In this document: positions 1 through 14,343 of the stretch, piece after piece
Layout of the letters: every line of letters begins with the position of its first letter
Numbering within the stretch: position 1 is the first letter of the stretch
DNA from: Ooceraea biroi
Lineage: Eukaryota; Arthropoda; Insecta; Hymenoptera; Formicidae
DNA length: 64,000 bases
Assembly: GCF_003672135.1 (NCBI RefSeq)
Contig: NC_039515.1
Span: forward strand, 3,162,001-3,226,000
Direction of reading: 5' to 3'
Program-made: the position numbers and the translations under genes
The notes under the pieces: generated by a model
What the model saw: the letters and a program-made list of their open reading frames with translations, nothing else
What the model was told of the DNA's origin: nothing
The model's database searches: none

Positions 1-3000
1 GTGCGCCCGGATCGATCATTCACTCGCGTGAAAGCTTTTCTCTTTTCGGACGCGCCGGGGAAATCGCCCGCCGGCAGCGTTCGTTTCATCCTTTCGCTCG
101 ACTTTCTGCATCCATATGAGGATGCGCTTATTGTATGTCGGTTTCGACACAGTTGATGCATATCAATCGATCAGACGTTTCGATGACATTAGAACGAGAA
201 TGAATTAGCGTGAAAATGTTGCGAGTAATTAACGATTTATAAAATAATTTACAAAATTTTGATTATATTGTCATTAATTATTTATATTAATATTATTTAT
301 ATTATCATTAGTAAGTAATCCGACTCGCGGATTATATGGCGATGAGTCAAACTAAACACATACTTGTAATAGCACAACGTAACTTTGTTACATATTAATT
401 TTATAGCAGACTAGGCAATTGTTAAAAAACGAAGAACAAAAGTTTCCAGAACATTGCTACATTGAGTTGTATCGTCATCTAGACGCGACCCGGATTATTT
501 AGTTAATGATCTAATAATACGTTGTGCATGTATATGAAGAAGAATCTTTTTCTATTGAAACGTCACATTTGTTATTACCGCGAATAATCCTGTATTGTAT
601 ACATTTACAATTTTATGACGAGATAACAGGTTCAGAAAATTCCCGGTTAACGTCGATAATCACGCAAGTGAGAAATATCATTGGAGCGGGCGCGCATGCG
701 GTCACAATGTATTGCGCCAGAATTGCACGCGTGGTGCAAATTATCGACAGATAAACGAAGACAATTTCGCCTTAAGGGAGGTGGTCGATTATTATAATAA
801 ATTCGTGCTTCAATTACCAAATGCAAATTGCAGCGAACATGTTTAGAAAGAACGCATAGACAATCCGTTCGGTCTCATCTGAAATACCGCTTGCATTCGA
901 AACCGCATACGAAGGATATAAAATAAGAAACAACAGGAAAATAAAAAGGACAGGAGGACACATATAAACATCCATTGTTACAGATTTCGTTTACAGATTC
1001 TCGAGAAGTGCAGAAATAATTGGGCAGACGTAACTGGGCGTCGTTTGCAGGTGACGTTCGACGATTCGCCACGTGATATTAAAGTATTTATTTATCGCGT
1101 GCAAGAAATAAAGACAAAACATAATTCCGGACGCCTGTGTCGATCAGTCTCGCTTCTGCGAAACCCAAGATTCCTTCTTAAAAATTATTGTTCTCGGCCA
1201 GAGACCGTTCTTATGTCATTGAATAATTGAATTCCACAGGATAAAAAATATTGACAAACGGCAATCTGACTTTAACTTTAATTGCGACTTCAAGCAGTAT
1301 GACTTGTGTTATTCACATAGTGGGGTTTCTCGCAATTAGCACAATAAAATAATTGCGTTAAAAATCTAACGAAGACGAAGACGAAGACGAAGACGAATCG
1401 AACAGTAGTTGAAGTTAACGCGATTGGAGAAACGCGCTGGATAACCGAAGAACACGCGGGCTAACATGCGGGTACGGTAAATTATCGGGGGATAAACGTG
1501 GCGCGGTAATTTAGCACGACTTGAAACGTTTGCCAATTACCGTGGTTCTACGAATGCCGCAATTTTGATACGCGTGCGTGCGGTTATGCTCTTAATGGGC
1601 CAACGTGTCCGCAACCAGTTTCGTGAATGAAACAGTGTTGCGGAGAATCAGCGAAAAAATAACAAAGAGAACGTAAAGATCGCGGCAGAGACAAAGAAAT
1701 GACCGACAGGTCGGCCGATTTCCGGTACGTGTTGCCTCCAACAATCGGAAGAACGTGTGCGAGAGAACATGCGCAGTTGTTGTTGCATGTCACGGAAAAT
1801 GCAAATGCGTACCCGCCAAGCAGAGAGCGCATTTTTTAATATTGAGTACGAATGCGATATCGTGCGCTCATTGCCCGGGACTTTTCCACACGACATTATT
1901 TCCGTGATGTAAATTCCCAAGTTCCGTCTGACATCGAGGTCTTCGTTTTGCATTTATGCAAATTCATGCATAAAACAGTTTCGCGTAAATTTGCATGTAC
2001 GCAAAACGATCATTTTGAAAGAATTATTATTGAAGAAAATCACTTTAAAGGAAGATCGACTTCCAACTGTGAGATCAACAGAATAACAAAAGCGGGAAGA
2101 TTTTAATAAGCGGTTCGAGATTCCGAGATACGGATTCTGCGCGCGTGCACCTATTGTATACATGTAACATATGTATGTGTGTGTACATACAGTACACACA
2201 TAAATTGTATTAACTGAATAATTAGCGAACCGTTATGCATGTCGCTAATTTTTTCGACATATCGTGAATTGTCGTTAATATTTTTCGACCGGTGCGCGTG
2301 GAGGTTATATCATACAATATGTCGCGCGCGTTTATTATGTAATTTGTGCGGAATAGCGTTTACTGAGTTCTCACTTTCTCGTCATGCCGACGTACTGGTC
2401 CCTCCTTCTTCTTCTTCTTCTTCAACGGGCAACACTGTTGCAGTCGGTGCAACGCGCGCACGGCGCGTACACACGTCGAGAAAATAAAATGCCGCCGCCG
2501 CCCCGGGAGCGCATTTCACGATACGCCGCGCCGCCACGCTTCACCCGAGAAAGGGATCGACGGCGGGGTCAGACAAAGACGAAGAACCCAGGTTCGGTGG
2601 GAACCCAAGAAGTTGCTGCCGATCTTGCTGCCGCTGCACTTCTAGCGATGGGAAGCAATCGCGCGCGATCGACTTCTAGTTTTTTTAACGGCACATGAGA
2701 GATATCGATATTTTCATCATGTTTAGTTGTTTAACTTAAAGAGAGTTCATCATTTTCTATTTCCAGTTGTATCCAGAAAAACAAATTTTTGCGATAAAAT
2801 TAAATTTTGGCGTCGAATAATTTGCGCTCGAAGCAGTTGGAATAGTTTTTCTTTAGTAACCGCGCTATGGACTTTTTTTATATTAGAAGTAAAAATGTTA
2901 TAATTATTATTATAAAAATACAATAAATATAATGTAATATAGTATAATGTATATTACATAATATATTAAATAATTACCGTGCACGCGCCCGATAACATTG

Positions 3001-4764
3001 ATATGCGATTCTGTGTGTGCAATATCATATCATTATATGTTGTATTTAAAAAAAATATATATTATTATTAATCTATTACGCAAGACTTTCGTGTCGACTG
3101 GATTACTACGTATTTTACTGTCTATACAGAAATAAGGGTGGATAAGCGGGAGGATGCACCCATCTCGTGCAATTACTTCGGCTATTATAAACAGACTCTA
3201 AAAAAAGCAACTCGAAGTGATGAGAAAGGTGAATTGTAGGCCCTGAAGAGATCAGGGGAAGAGACGAAGAAGAGATCCTCCTTTGAAGGAGGGTGGAAGC
3301 GATGCAGAGATAGCCATCGGCATTCCGTGGAAGAAAAGCGCAGGAAGATGACGAGAACGATGAGCAGATGAGAGCGAGAGAGAGAAGATTAAGTTTCGAA
3401 ATAGCAACCGTGGCGGTCGCGTGGCCAGAAGAAGCGCGCGTGTACGTGAAGACTCGTCGTAATGCTCAATTCACTGGAATTTATTAATTAATCGATCAAA
3501 ATATATATCTTGAATATTATTGTAGAAAGTAACAAATGTATTTGGAAAACATTTTTACACTTCTAAACTTTGATACGAGTTTCTGTCACGTTTGTAAAGT
3601 TTATTCAATTTATGTAAAATTTAGTCAAAACCATTGCTTTGTGCTCGATTAACAGAGTAATTTATAAGTAAGTGAAATGAGCGTAAACAATGACATTATC
3701 ATAAAAGACGAGAAATAACACACACGCAATCCAACTTTCTTCACTTATAAGACTCAACAATTTGACATGCGATTATTATTGATAACATTTTTATTATTAT
3801 ACCTATGAAGAATCTATTATGGCTCGCGGACTCTAAATATTCCCAGAAACATAACTAGAAAATGGTTTTTTGCGAGATCGTTGTTACACTTTAAAAATCC
3901 TTTTGGGAGCACTCGACGTGCTCATTCCCAAGGTCGACCTGGTGCACTCGTATGTAATTTCGACTTTTAATGCTCGTTCCGGAGCCTAAGGTGCGTCGAA
4001 TGTTCACCGAGGTCTCGTTACCGGAGCAGACTCGTTGCGACCGGCATTGTTTATCCTTGCACGTGCATGCGGCGCACGTATGCGTCCGCGTAAAGTTCAG
4101 AAGATGAAAAAGGGCACCAGGCGTGGTGCACTGTGGTCCCGGAGCGTTTATTTCGTTCCTCGGTCGCGGAACAACTTGAAGCATTCGGCTCGGTTTGTAG
4201 GTCCGTATGCCACGGGGCCAGTAGGTTCCGTGCATCCGAAGGACCGTAAGCGCGTATGTGCATGCCACTGGCACGTGCAATGTTCACGAGCTTGTGCCAA
4301 CTTCATTTCTGATCCACACTGATCTCCAAATTGAGCATCAAAGTCTGATGAATTAATGTAAGAAGAGTTAATTCTTTTAATTAATTATGATGAGTAACTT
4401 TCTTGCCGTGCAACTCCTATTTTTCAATTTACATGAAGATATTGGCTGATCTGATTTTAGGAAAGAGCGATTTCTCTGTCTTGGATTGTTCATTCTGATT
4501 ATTATAAATAGTTACGCTTAAAGCAAATCTCGCATAGTCAGCTTCTTAAATAGAAAAGACTATACTAATGTTGTATTAATCTATATTATAAATATTTAAT
4601 GGTTTTCTATCATGATGTGCATAGATAATGCACGATTACATCCATTTTCTTATTCGCCAATATTAATATAATTGGATAATATTATTATTGTATTCTATTT
4701 CCAGATAAGATTAATTTTTCTATATCTTTTCTCATTTTTATTTTATTCTAATATACATATATAA
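1..4764. other. Non-coding stretch, AT-rich with simple repeats
   Basis: No gene can be supported. It holds a (CGAAGA)n run at 1370-1397, (TTC)6 at 2406-2423, a purine-rich patch at about 3240-3390, one GCAGGTG E-box at 1047-1053 and a GC-richer patch at 3950-4300. Short open frames lack recognisable domains. Confidence 0.7.
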
Positions 4765-4800
4765 GCGCACGCGCGCACGCGTGTGTGTGTATGCGTATAT
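4765..4800. repeat. 36-bp alternating purine-pyrimidine tract
   Basis: The run of GC, CA, GT and AT steps alternates strictly for 36 bases, a sequence able to adopt Z-DNA. Confidence 0.75.
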
Positions 4801-7800
4801 TCCTCAACCTTTTCTCTCACATTAATAATTGGTGCGCCGAAACCTGTCCGGTTTATACTCGACCGGAGTGCAAAGGGAGGAGTAACACGCGGACCCGTTC
4901 GTTGCTGCCGTCCAGGGTACTGGTAATTGTCGGAGCCTCTCTTTCGGGTCCTCGTTAGATCCGCTCCGCTTGACTCGTGGATTTGCTGCTGGAGAGCAGC
5001 TCCGATACCACACAGATCGACCGCACTCCGTGTCGGCTTTATCGTCGGAATTCGTTCGTACGGAATTGGTCCAGGTTGCAGCCACCGAAAGTCAAGCACG
5101 TGCTTTCTACGAATACGTATATGACTACCCAGTGAAGCAGGATTTCACATTACATTGTGCCACTTACAATTAGTAGAGCTCTTTGTGAAAGAAACAGCAT
5201 CCACATGTCTACGTTACTTTTAGTGATAAAATTATGCGTTATAATTATTCAGTAATAAAATAAAATTCAGTAATAAAATTAGACGAATATGTAATGTTAA
5301 CGTTAATTAAAGATTAATTAAAAATTGATTTTTATGTTATTTGCTTTATATAAGTGTGGGATGTAAGCTATAATATAAGATATTTTTGAGATTATAATAT
5401 TTCTTTGGTTTATATGCCATAGATACATTAATATTACTACTTTATTTGCATTACCATATACTTTCGATACAAAAATGATATTTGTTTAAATCTCTGCATT
5501 GAAATAAGCGCGTGCCAATGGTACCCTCGGCATCCAATGTCTATCTCGAAACTTTTGGTAATCTTTTATCGATGATCCCCGTTTGTCTGAGAATGATTTA
5601 AGGTACCTCGGCTGAATCACAGCGACATTATGCCCACCCCAAGCGTGGGGCGTGATTTCGGCAAAGTGGCCGGGAAAATAGCACACCGATCTCGCATTCT
5701 ATTGAATCTAGCCCACAAGCGGTTGGTGATCCCGCGATTCGAGCCATCTCTCATCTCGCTGCCCATTCTATATACCACAATCTCTTGAGCGAGCTATCCT
5801 TCCTTCCATCCCTCTATGCCCTGTCTCTCGCAGGGGGTGACAAAGAGACGCTGTCGAAGAAAAAGAATGGCAAACTGAATGGTGGCGGTCAATGTCGAGG
5901 CGTGAGACCCCAGGATACCATGGATTGTCCGCAGAAGAAAACGCGAATACTGAATGGGGAAGAATGGTAGCCAAACGAGGTGAAGTTAGTCGACCCTACT
6001 GCGGTTGCACCCATGATAGTGGTGGTATACACGGAAACCCACGTGGAGACGAAGATGGACGAGAACTTTTCGTCGTAAAAACCCTCCTCCTCTCGGCGGC
6101 TCAGAAAATCGCGGGTTCAAGGTACTGCGATAATATTTTCCTAGGAGCCTAGAAAAACTCGATACCCGCGTACGCAGCCACCGGGATTCATCCCTCGATC
6201 TCGTTTTCCCGACGATGGGATCTCTCCGTTTTCCCCTCAGTTGGATTACCGAAGCGCGCTCGTAACCGTAGGGGGATCTGATTTAAAGACAGATATGTTC
6301 TCGAGCTTGTCTACTTGACCATTTTCCATAATTGACCAAGCACTGTTCATGATCGATGGCATCTTATGTACATTGTAGTAAATAACATATTGACAAAATC
6401 GATTTGCGCTACAAAAAAATCCGCGTAAACTGTTTTAATCAGATGCAAGTGCAATCGAGCACTTACACATTGCGTACGACGCGCACAATCGATAAGCGAA
6501 AAGCGATCGTGCTAATCCGAGAGGAAAGAGGTGTCATAAATGATAAATAGAGGAAAAAGGGGCGAAAGAGAAGAATAAAAAGGAGGAGAAGGAAAAAGAC
6601 GGCTGTGCGAAACGTCGCGTGTTGCTGCTGCGAGGATATAAAGATCTTCTTAATTCGTGTGAGGAGCGGCCGTCTTCCGTGCTTTTTTAATCCGTATGGA
6701 TTTTTTGTGGAGCTTGTGCGGCCGGTGGTGCCTACCAACGTCGGTCACGACGTGTATATTTAGGCTTGCATTAGGCCGTCCCGACTTCTAGGCGGCTGCT
6801 TATTAACTCTTCTTCGGCATATTGCCTCCCGTAATGCGACCAACAACCGCAACGCCTCCCCTATGCTTGCTGCCTTTTTGTCTTCCGCTGCGTTTTCGTG
6901 AGGCCTAGCCGATTCCCCGTTCTTAATGCCACGATATCACGTCGCGACTAATCCGTAGCCACGATTATCTAGAAGCGACGATCGTAATGGATCTTTAGTC
7001 GCCGCTGCACGAGTATGTGAATGGTCCAGAGGAAAACATATCTTTCAACTCTAAAATTGCTCTTGTCTTTTAAGATAAATTATCACAGTTGAATTAATAA
7101 TGCAATTCGATGTCACTGATTGTGTGAAATACAACTGAATGTGTTTCGAGACTTGTTCGAGATTTATTACGTCGATGAGGAACATATAACGTTAGTCGAA
7201 CACAATTATGTTTCAGTTAGCCCGGATCGAGACCCAATCGTGAACGAAAGTTAGCTCAGCAAATATTTGCAGTCACTTCCGGCCTCGAAGCTTTCTCACA
7301 GGGATTGGTTGAAATTTATCTCATGGAACTCTGCGCTGGTGGAAATATATGAAACTTATTATGTTTAAGAACAAAATATTGAAAATTTTTTTCTTATAAT
7401 TAAATATTATGTTTGGTATAACAAATTGAAAGTATTTTAAGAAAGAACATGTGTAGTTTTCTTTATTAATTTTTTTCTTTACAAAAAAATCTATTCAAAA
7501 ATTATCTTTGAGATATTACATACATCAATCACTAAATGCGCAATTGAATATGTATAAGAAACGCAGTATACTTCGTGATGTTCCAAAATCCATTAAAATC
7601 ATGTTGCTTGTATGTGTTTCCTCATTAAATTTATTTGTCTTTTTTCATTATTTTTTCTCCAGGTTCACCAGGTGGTCTGAGGCTACGGGATTTCTTGTGG
7701 CTTCTCTCGATGATGCATTTGCTTCATATCGGAGAGCGATGATCGATAAGCGATAATAAAGCGGAAAGAATACAAAGCGTGAACAATTGTTTTTTGGCAA

Positions 7801-10800
7801 AGTCACAGCATCTCGTTTTCGTTGTCGATGAACGATTAGAAAGTAATTAACGCCTCGATGATTACCGACCCTTGGGTCGAACCCCTGCGGCTCCTACTTA
7901 TTTCTCCTACCGGATATTCAACGCTTCAGAGAAGAGTCCTATTGTTTCCTCTTAAGCAGTATTCTCATGTTTAAGGCTGAGCATTATCGTTAATGTGAAT
8001 ATTAATGAATTTTTCATACTTTCCTCGGAAAGTAATTCAGCTGCTTCTTTGTAGTTAAATGAATATTACCGTTGACCAAATATTAACATAACATAGATAA
8101 CAAATATTGTCTCTATCTTGAGTTCTTGAATACAGATATTGTTACATTAATAAAATGAATTTCAATTGCACATGTCTGATCGCATATTCTTCACATATAA
8201 AACAAAGTAAAGACACTTTTTTATGAGTCGTCTATTATCTCGATTCAGTCTATTAGAAGTCTGATTGACCCAATCATTACTGAGGTACAAAAACTTACGA
8301 GGTTCTCAACTGGCCGATGCGATCATACTGTTTCATATAAACTTATTGTATGAGACACTGCTTTCCCCCATAATATTTAAATCTATGAGATAAAATTATA
8401 AAATATATAGAAAATAATTTTCAGTTACAGTTATTTGTTCACAATAAATGTATATATTTTAATATTATAAAATTTATCTCTCATATATACATCTTTCTGA
8501 CACACCCTAGAAAAGGAACTCTATTAAATAGATTATTTCTATTTTTCTTGAAATATTATAAATTCCAAAACATTTCTCAAGGTGCTCTCGCGTGCAATCG
8601 TGACATTATGAGAATCGCAGACGAATAGATTTACTCTCAGTAAAGTGCATCATATTATATTCTTCTTAGTTAATATACAGGCTAACGAGGCTGGAGTATG
8701 GTTTTTCCGCGACAAAAGCGTAGGTTACGCAGTGATGGCGCGAGAAGAAAAAGGGGAAAAAGGAGAAGAGAACATTCATGTGGTGCCGTCTCCCCCGGTA
8801 CTACCACTAGCGAGATGAAAGGGAAGGCACGGTAATTGAAGTTAAACGAGATAGCCGGCCATTCATGGGTTACGGGATCGTGACAATGAAGCTGGCTCTC
8901 GGTTGAACGGACGCCTCGGGCGACAAACAATGGATCCGTTGGAGTTTATACCGTGTCGAGGAGTTATGCGGTAATACCGTGGTCGTCCTGGTAGTTTCCT
9001 GCCGACGTCGGCGAAGGCACCGCATGAAGTTCTCCTCGTGAGACTTCTCGTTCACCAAAGTCGCCTGTCCATTCTTCACTTCGCGTTGTTGTTTCACCGA
9101 CTTCAGCCCGCGCACAAGGATGGAAGCCAAAAAAGCGGTTCGGTAATAATCTGTGGTGTCGGCATGCTAATCGGTATCGGTAGCCGATTGAAACCTACCA
9201 TTTATGCTAAAAACCGGCGGCACTTTAATTTTTTGCGGAAGAACTTTTAAAATGCCTAAGTTATTCTTCTTCTAAATATGTTAGAAAAAATATCCCTTTA
9301 AATCTAGCCTATGATTAGTATCGCTTACATTGAAATTTGCTTCTTCCTTTCATAGCTACAGCAAGGCGTCTATCTGCTGATGTGCAATCGTTCTAGTTTG
9401 CGGATTTAAACATATCTTTCATCGGCAAATGAAATGTTCCGCACCGCCACCGATCGATGATCAATCCGAAAAGCATAGTTTACTCATTTGGATTGTATCA
9501 GCATCTTAGACATTATGAATTGCAATAAAACAAGCGAAAAAGGTTTACAAATCGTGTAAACGTGGATCATTGCAAGGAGAATCCTCCTGTAAACGCGGAA
9601 TGGATGCACGCGAAGTCGAATGCGGTCAAGATGTGCATTCGAAATACATACATCGGTACTATGGATGATGCCTTATTTCGTTATACCTGAGAGAGAGAGA
9701 GATGAAAGAGCTGAAACAGACGAGGAGCTGTAACAGAGAAACTGAAAGAATCGAGATGATCTAACTTAGATATCACACCTACGTCGCAAGCGGATTTTCC
9801 TGCCTGGGTCAGTTATGACGCCGAGGGGAGGATCATAAGATTGATTTTCCTGTGACCAATGGTGGTAGCCTCCCGTTGCGACCTCCGGGAAGTTGTAAGT
9901 TGACATCGAGATTGAGATCTCGAATTTTATTTTACAACTCTTTTTCTCGCTGTTACCGTCGAAACAAAAGGGGGAAGCTTGCAATGGCTAATCCTGTATT
10001 CAAGAAATAACCGATGAGCCTGCGAGAACGACATCGATCCGAACTCAAGAGAAATGGAACTGTCCGCTTACTTATTTTTTTATATAAAGTAGCTTACATA
10101 TGTTTTCAAGTAGTCACCTGTTTCTCGTTGACAGCTTATGTATCTCGTGTATCGTATTGTAAAGAAGATAAGCCTAGACACGTGAAAAGTCGAGAGAGGT
10201 AATAATTCTTTTCGCTATAGTATTCCAGAACTCCAATTATATAGAAAACACGCACAAAATGAATTGTATGCAAGTATTTATATTTACATTATTTTATACA
10301 AATTAATTTTTGTGTTGTCTTATTCATCGAATTGGACGTTATTCATTTAATTAAGCGTTATTGAAATGAGAAAATAATTTTAGAAACTGATTCTCGATCC
10401 AGATTTGACTCAATGCAAAATTGATTAAACATTACGAGTATTAATTGTAAATAATTTTTGGCTGAAGTTTATGAAGTTAGTTCTACAAGTTAAAGTCTGT
10501 TTTTAACATTAGATCATATAATAATATGTGCAATTTTTTTAATTAAATTTTTCAACAACTTGCAAATACTACAAATATGTCAGTGCATAATATTATAAAC
10601 ATCTTGTTGTTAGTGACAGTCAGAATGAATACGAGGCGAGTTGTTGAAGGCGACTGATGTGTGATCGTCAAGCTCATTCCGAGTGGTATCTCACTCCCGC
10701 ATCTTCCGCTGTCGAATTCTTTCCCGAAGAAACGCAACATCTAAACCGCATCTTCTGGAATGATGTTTGGCCCACGACCACCCACGACACTCACAGCAAA

Positions 10801-11304
10801 TCTAAAATGTGAGCGCTTACGAGTTCTTCCGCTTCTTTGTTTCTCATCTTTCATCGATGACGTTTTCGGCCTCATCTCGGAATCAAAGAATCACATTTTC
10901 ATAGCTATCAAGTTTCCAGCAATTTAGAAAACGAGAAGCTCGCTTAACATCTCGCAGGATGTTCTTTGATCCTCTTTTTAGCCGCAACCTCGCGGCATTT
11001 TCCTCATCCTCTGCGCTCTTTTCGTAATGCAGTTACGAAGGCGCGAGAAATGCGTTCGGGAGCAAAATCGAAGAAAACGATAGCAAGGCAGAATGGTATA
11101 ATGCTCTTCAAAACAGCCCCTAGCATTCTCTCTCTCACACATATACACACAGACTTTCTCTTTCTCTCTTTCTCTAATGAAACGGAACGCGATATGCGAT
11201 GCGCTGGAACGCATCGGATTCCGTACAGCTTGGAAGAGTTGGGAGGAAAACTCACTTCTAATTATCCTGTTGAGTCATATAGTAGTCACTTGAGCACATG
11301 TGTG
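4801..11304. other. Non-coding stretch
   Basis: No gene can be supported. It contains a CAGCTGC E-box at 8038-8044, a short (GA)n at 9689-9702 and a strong splice-acceptor-like sequence at 7640-7662 followed by a short open frame and AATAAA at 7755-7760. The rest alternates AT-rich and average DNA without visible structure. Confidence 0.65.
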
Positions 11305-11390
11305 TGTTACGTATGTACATAAGTACGTTACGTTTCGCATACGTGCATCACATGCGTGCATACGTGCATGCACGCGCGCGTGCGAGCACA

Positions 11391-11391
11391 G

Positions 11392-11422
<31 letters not shown>
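11391..11422. repeat. (GTGC)8 microsatellite
   Basis: Eight perfect GTGC units follow about 85 bp rich in ACGTGCAT-type steps from 11305. The whole region is CpG- and alternating-step-rich. Confidence 0.9.
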
Positions 11423-11423
<1 letters not shown>

Positions 11424-11424
11424 G

Positions 11425-12631
11425 GTAAGGCTGACGCGCGACCGAGAAGAGGACCGGACCTCAAGGAGAGAAGGGCGGCACAGACGCAACGGAATATATT
11501 ATAGACTCGTTCCTTTCTTGCGCCGGGCTGAAATCTCGCTTTGGGTTTCGTGTTAACTTAAGTGTCCCTGAAACGGACTTTGTAGGAAAGCGCGACGCAC
11601 GTTTGCCGCATGCACGTGATCGCCTCTGTACACGCGCGCGCGCTTTCTAGTTGACCTCTTAACGGTCGATCTCTTCTTTCCTCCTTTTTCTATAGGACCC
11701 ACCCGAAAGTGAATAACGGTTTATCGTAGATTATTTTCGTATCAAACTACGTTTTTGTAGGCAACAGTATCACAGCGACAAAGCGCACCGCGACGTCGTA
11801 AAATTTATAGCAACTGCGGATGCGAAATTGAGAGAGAATTGCTTTTATACGCGCGATAAATACTGAATGAGGAAATGTGAAGAGTTCATATCAAATTAAA
11901 GTCTTGAATAAGATTATTTTCATACACTAGAACTAATAGATATATAAAAAAGATTTAAAAAATTTCATAATAATGATAAATATGTAATAACTTTCAAAAA
12001 TTTTGAAATTGCACAAATCTCTCAAGCTTTTATATATAAATATAAATCAGATAAATCTAGCCAATTCTGATAATAGAAGGTGGATCGTTTATTTTATTGA
12101 ATATGATTTGTATAGCGAGTTCCACTTTGAATTATAAATGCAATTTAAAAGTCTTTGAAAACACTAGCCGTGTAATAACCAGAACACATTGTTAACTCTC
12201 ATTTTCAATGAGATTCCTTACTGGTTAGATAATTTGGATTCGTACAGTCAATTCACCCTTGAAGAAGCTCGTCGATTTAACTCGCTGTACCGGTAAGACA
12301 GGCCCACGATCTGATGTGAGCTTCGTGAATCTCAATACCGTTCCTGTTCGTGTTCTCACATAGCTCGCCGATGTAGATAAGAGGAAATAAGGATAAGAAG
12401 AGGTACGCCAAAACTGCCGACGTCTTTGAACATAAAATCGACTTTTAAATATAAGCTATACTGCAATACATTTTAAAATAATAATATAAAAGAAAAGAAA
12501 ATGACTCCTCATATATAGAAATAAATTGAAAATATAAACTAAGATAAAGACTGAAAAATTATTATACATTATTCTGTTTTATATTATTCTATTATATCTT
12601 ATTTCTATTTATATTATATTTTATTATATTA
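11425..12631. other. Non-coding stretch before foldback 1
   Basis: It is CpG-rich to about 11830, then AT-rich. I see no gene, tRNA or mobile element here. Confidence 0.65.
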
Positions 12632-12635
12632 TATA

Positions 12636-12902
12636 CAGGGTGAGGCACCTAAAACAGGCCACCTGAATATCTCGGCTGTTATTAGTGATAGAAAAAAATG
12701 TGTCAGACCAAACTTGTATGGTTTCGAGGGACACATAATTTGTTCTAAATAGTTTTTTATTAGGTGGACGCGTAGAGGTCATATGAAGATCAACTTCGTT
12801 TTTTTAAATGGTATGATATGTTTTTTTACGTACCATCTAGTAGAGGGTTTGAAGATGAGCACATTGATCTACGGGTCAAAATCATTCAAGGTCACTAAAG
12901 GC
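12636..12902 (+). repeat. Left inverted arm of foldback 1
   Basis: This 267-bp arm begins CAGGGTGAGGCACC and ends GGTCACTAAAGGC. Its reverse complement is found at 13241-13507 with only a few substitutions. Confidence 0.9.
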
Positions 12903-12930
12903 CAACTGCAAGGGAAAATAATTTACTTTA

Positions 12931-13240
12931 TATTGCCTAGAGTTCTCTGCTATTGAAAATACCGTAAATTCAGAAATGAAAAAGTTCTAGCCGTTAGAAA
13001 TTTTTTCTTTTCCGAGAAGTTTGAGTTGATGATATCATTATTTTTTATATTGCCTAGAGTTCTCTGCTATTGAAAATACCATAAATTCAGAAATGAAAAA
13101 GTTCTAGCCCTTAGAAATTTTTTCTTTTCCGAGAAGTTCTGAGTTGTTGATATCTATATTTTTTATATTGCCTAGAGTTCTCTGTTATTGAAAATACCGT
13201 AAACTCAGAAATGAAAAAGTTCTAGCACTTAGAAATTTTA
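12931..13240. repeat. Three tandem 117/118-bp repeats in foldback 1 loop
   Basis: Copies start at 12931, 13048 and 13166, each opening TATTGCCTAGAGTTCTCTG and containing AATGAAAAAGTTCTAGC about 60 bases later. The first two are followed by TTTTCTTTTCCGAGAAGTT; the third is cut short at 13240 where the right arm begins. The copies differ by a few bases. The same unit recurs at 61941-62132. Confidence 0.88.
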
Positions 13241-13507
13241 GCCTTCAGTGACCTTGAATGATTTTGACCCGTAGATCAATGTGCTCATCTTCAAACCCTC
13301 TACTAGATGGTACGTAAAAAAACATATCATACCATTTAAAAAAACGAAGTTGACCTTCATATGACCTCTACGCGTCCACCTAATAAAAAACTATTTAGAA
13401 CCAATTATGTGTCCCTCGAAACCATGCAAGTTTGGTCTGACACATTTTTTTCTATCACCAATAACAGTCGAGATATTCAGGTGGCCTGTTTTAGGTGCCT
13501 CACCCTG
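13241..13507 (-). repeat. Right inverted arm of foldback 1
   Basis: This arm is the reverse complement of 12636-12902, starting GCCTTCAGTGACC and ending GGTGCCTCACCCTG. An open frame that begins at 13361 runs out of it but is a by-product of the repeat. Confidence 0.9.
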
Positions 13508-14343
13508 TATATTATTCTCTCTTTAATTGAAGACAATTTAGATTTCCTTTACTATAAAATGTTTTTTTATTTTTAACTCCATAAAGAATAGAAATCAAAT
13601 ATATATAATTTCGTATCAGTTTTGTGGTTTGACGCTGCGCCGTGTTGTGCCAAAGTGATACATTGCGTTTTGCGAACTAAACATGACACTATACATCGCA
13701 ACCTTTAACGCTAATTCAGTCGTCGTAAGTCATTTGCGGTTTCAAAACTCACGTGGCAACTAAAAGGACCTACGACGTAGAAATTACTGTTCTTCTTTTG
13801 TGTTATTTGCTCAGGAACCGCAGAGACATTGACAGAGATAATGGAGACTAGCTCCGCCTTACACTGTCATATCGTCACTTCTTTCATACAAAGATTATTT
13901 TTCCGACTTTCATTTAACTTCAAAAATGAGCAATTATCATTTTATTGACGTAAAGAAGATAGTACTCGTATTATTATTATTATTAGATAATACTAAATAG
14001 TACTAATAGATAATATAACATACACGATATTAAAACAAGATTACATATAATTGAAATTAAAATTGAAATTAATAAAAGAATAATCGGTATAAAAAATAGT
14101 TGCACATGTAAAATAATTATTGTTTTAGAGCTGATAATAAGTTGCATTCGTTGATTTTTATTAAACATATTTTCTGAGAAAATAAATAAACATAATTATG
14201 TGTACCATACTATTATTATTCAAAAGTAATTTTTGAAGAAACATATGATAGATGTGTATATGTTATGTTCTCTTTTGCAGCCGCTTCTCATTAATATATT
14301 GGTAACTTATAGTTATAAAAGTAAATCAAATAAAAGGATCCTG

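Larger units (their letters stand above)
12636..13507. mobile_element. Foldback DNA transposon (non-autonomous), complete
   Basis: The element starts CAGGGTG and ends CACCCTG. Two 267-bp arms (12636-12902 and 13241-13507) are nearly perfect inverted copies. The loop of 338 bp holds a tandem array. TATA flanks both ends (12632-12635 and 13508-13511), consistent with duplication of a TA or TATA target. The arms carry the motif GTTGACCTTCATATGACCT near their middle, shared with the element at 60668. No intact transposase is present, so movement would need one supplied in trans. The TA target and the transposase remnant in the related element suggest the Tc1/mariner (IS630) superfamily. The near identity of the arms implies a young copy or recent gene conversion. 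Confidence 0.9.

Noticed and set aside
4315..4345. Fourth copy of the 57-kb hairpin repeat (TGATCTCCAAATTGAG)
   Set aside because: The similarity is short and the right arm is absent.
12931..13240. CRISPR-like array
   Set aside because: The repeats are 117/118 bp, contiguous, without spacers, and the DNA is eukaryotic.
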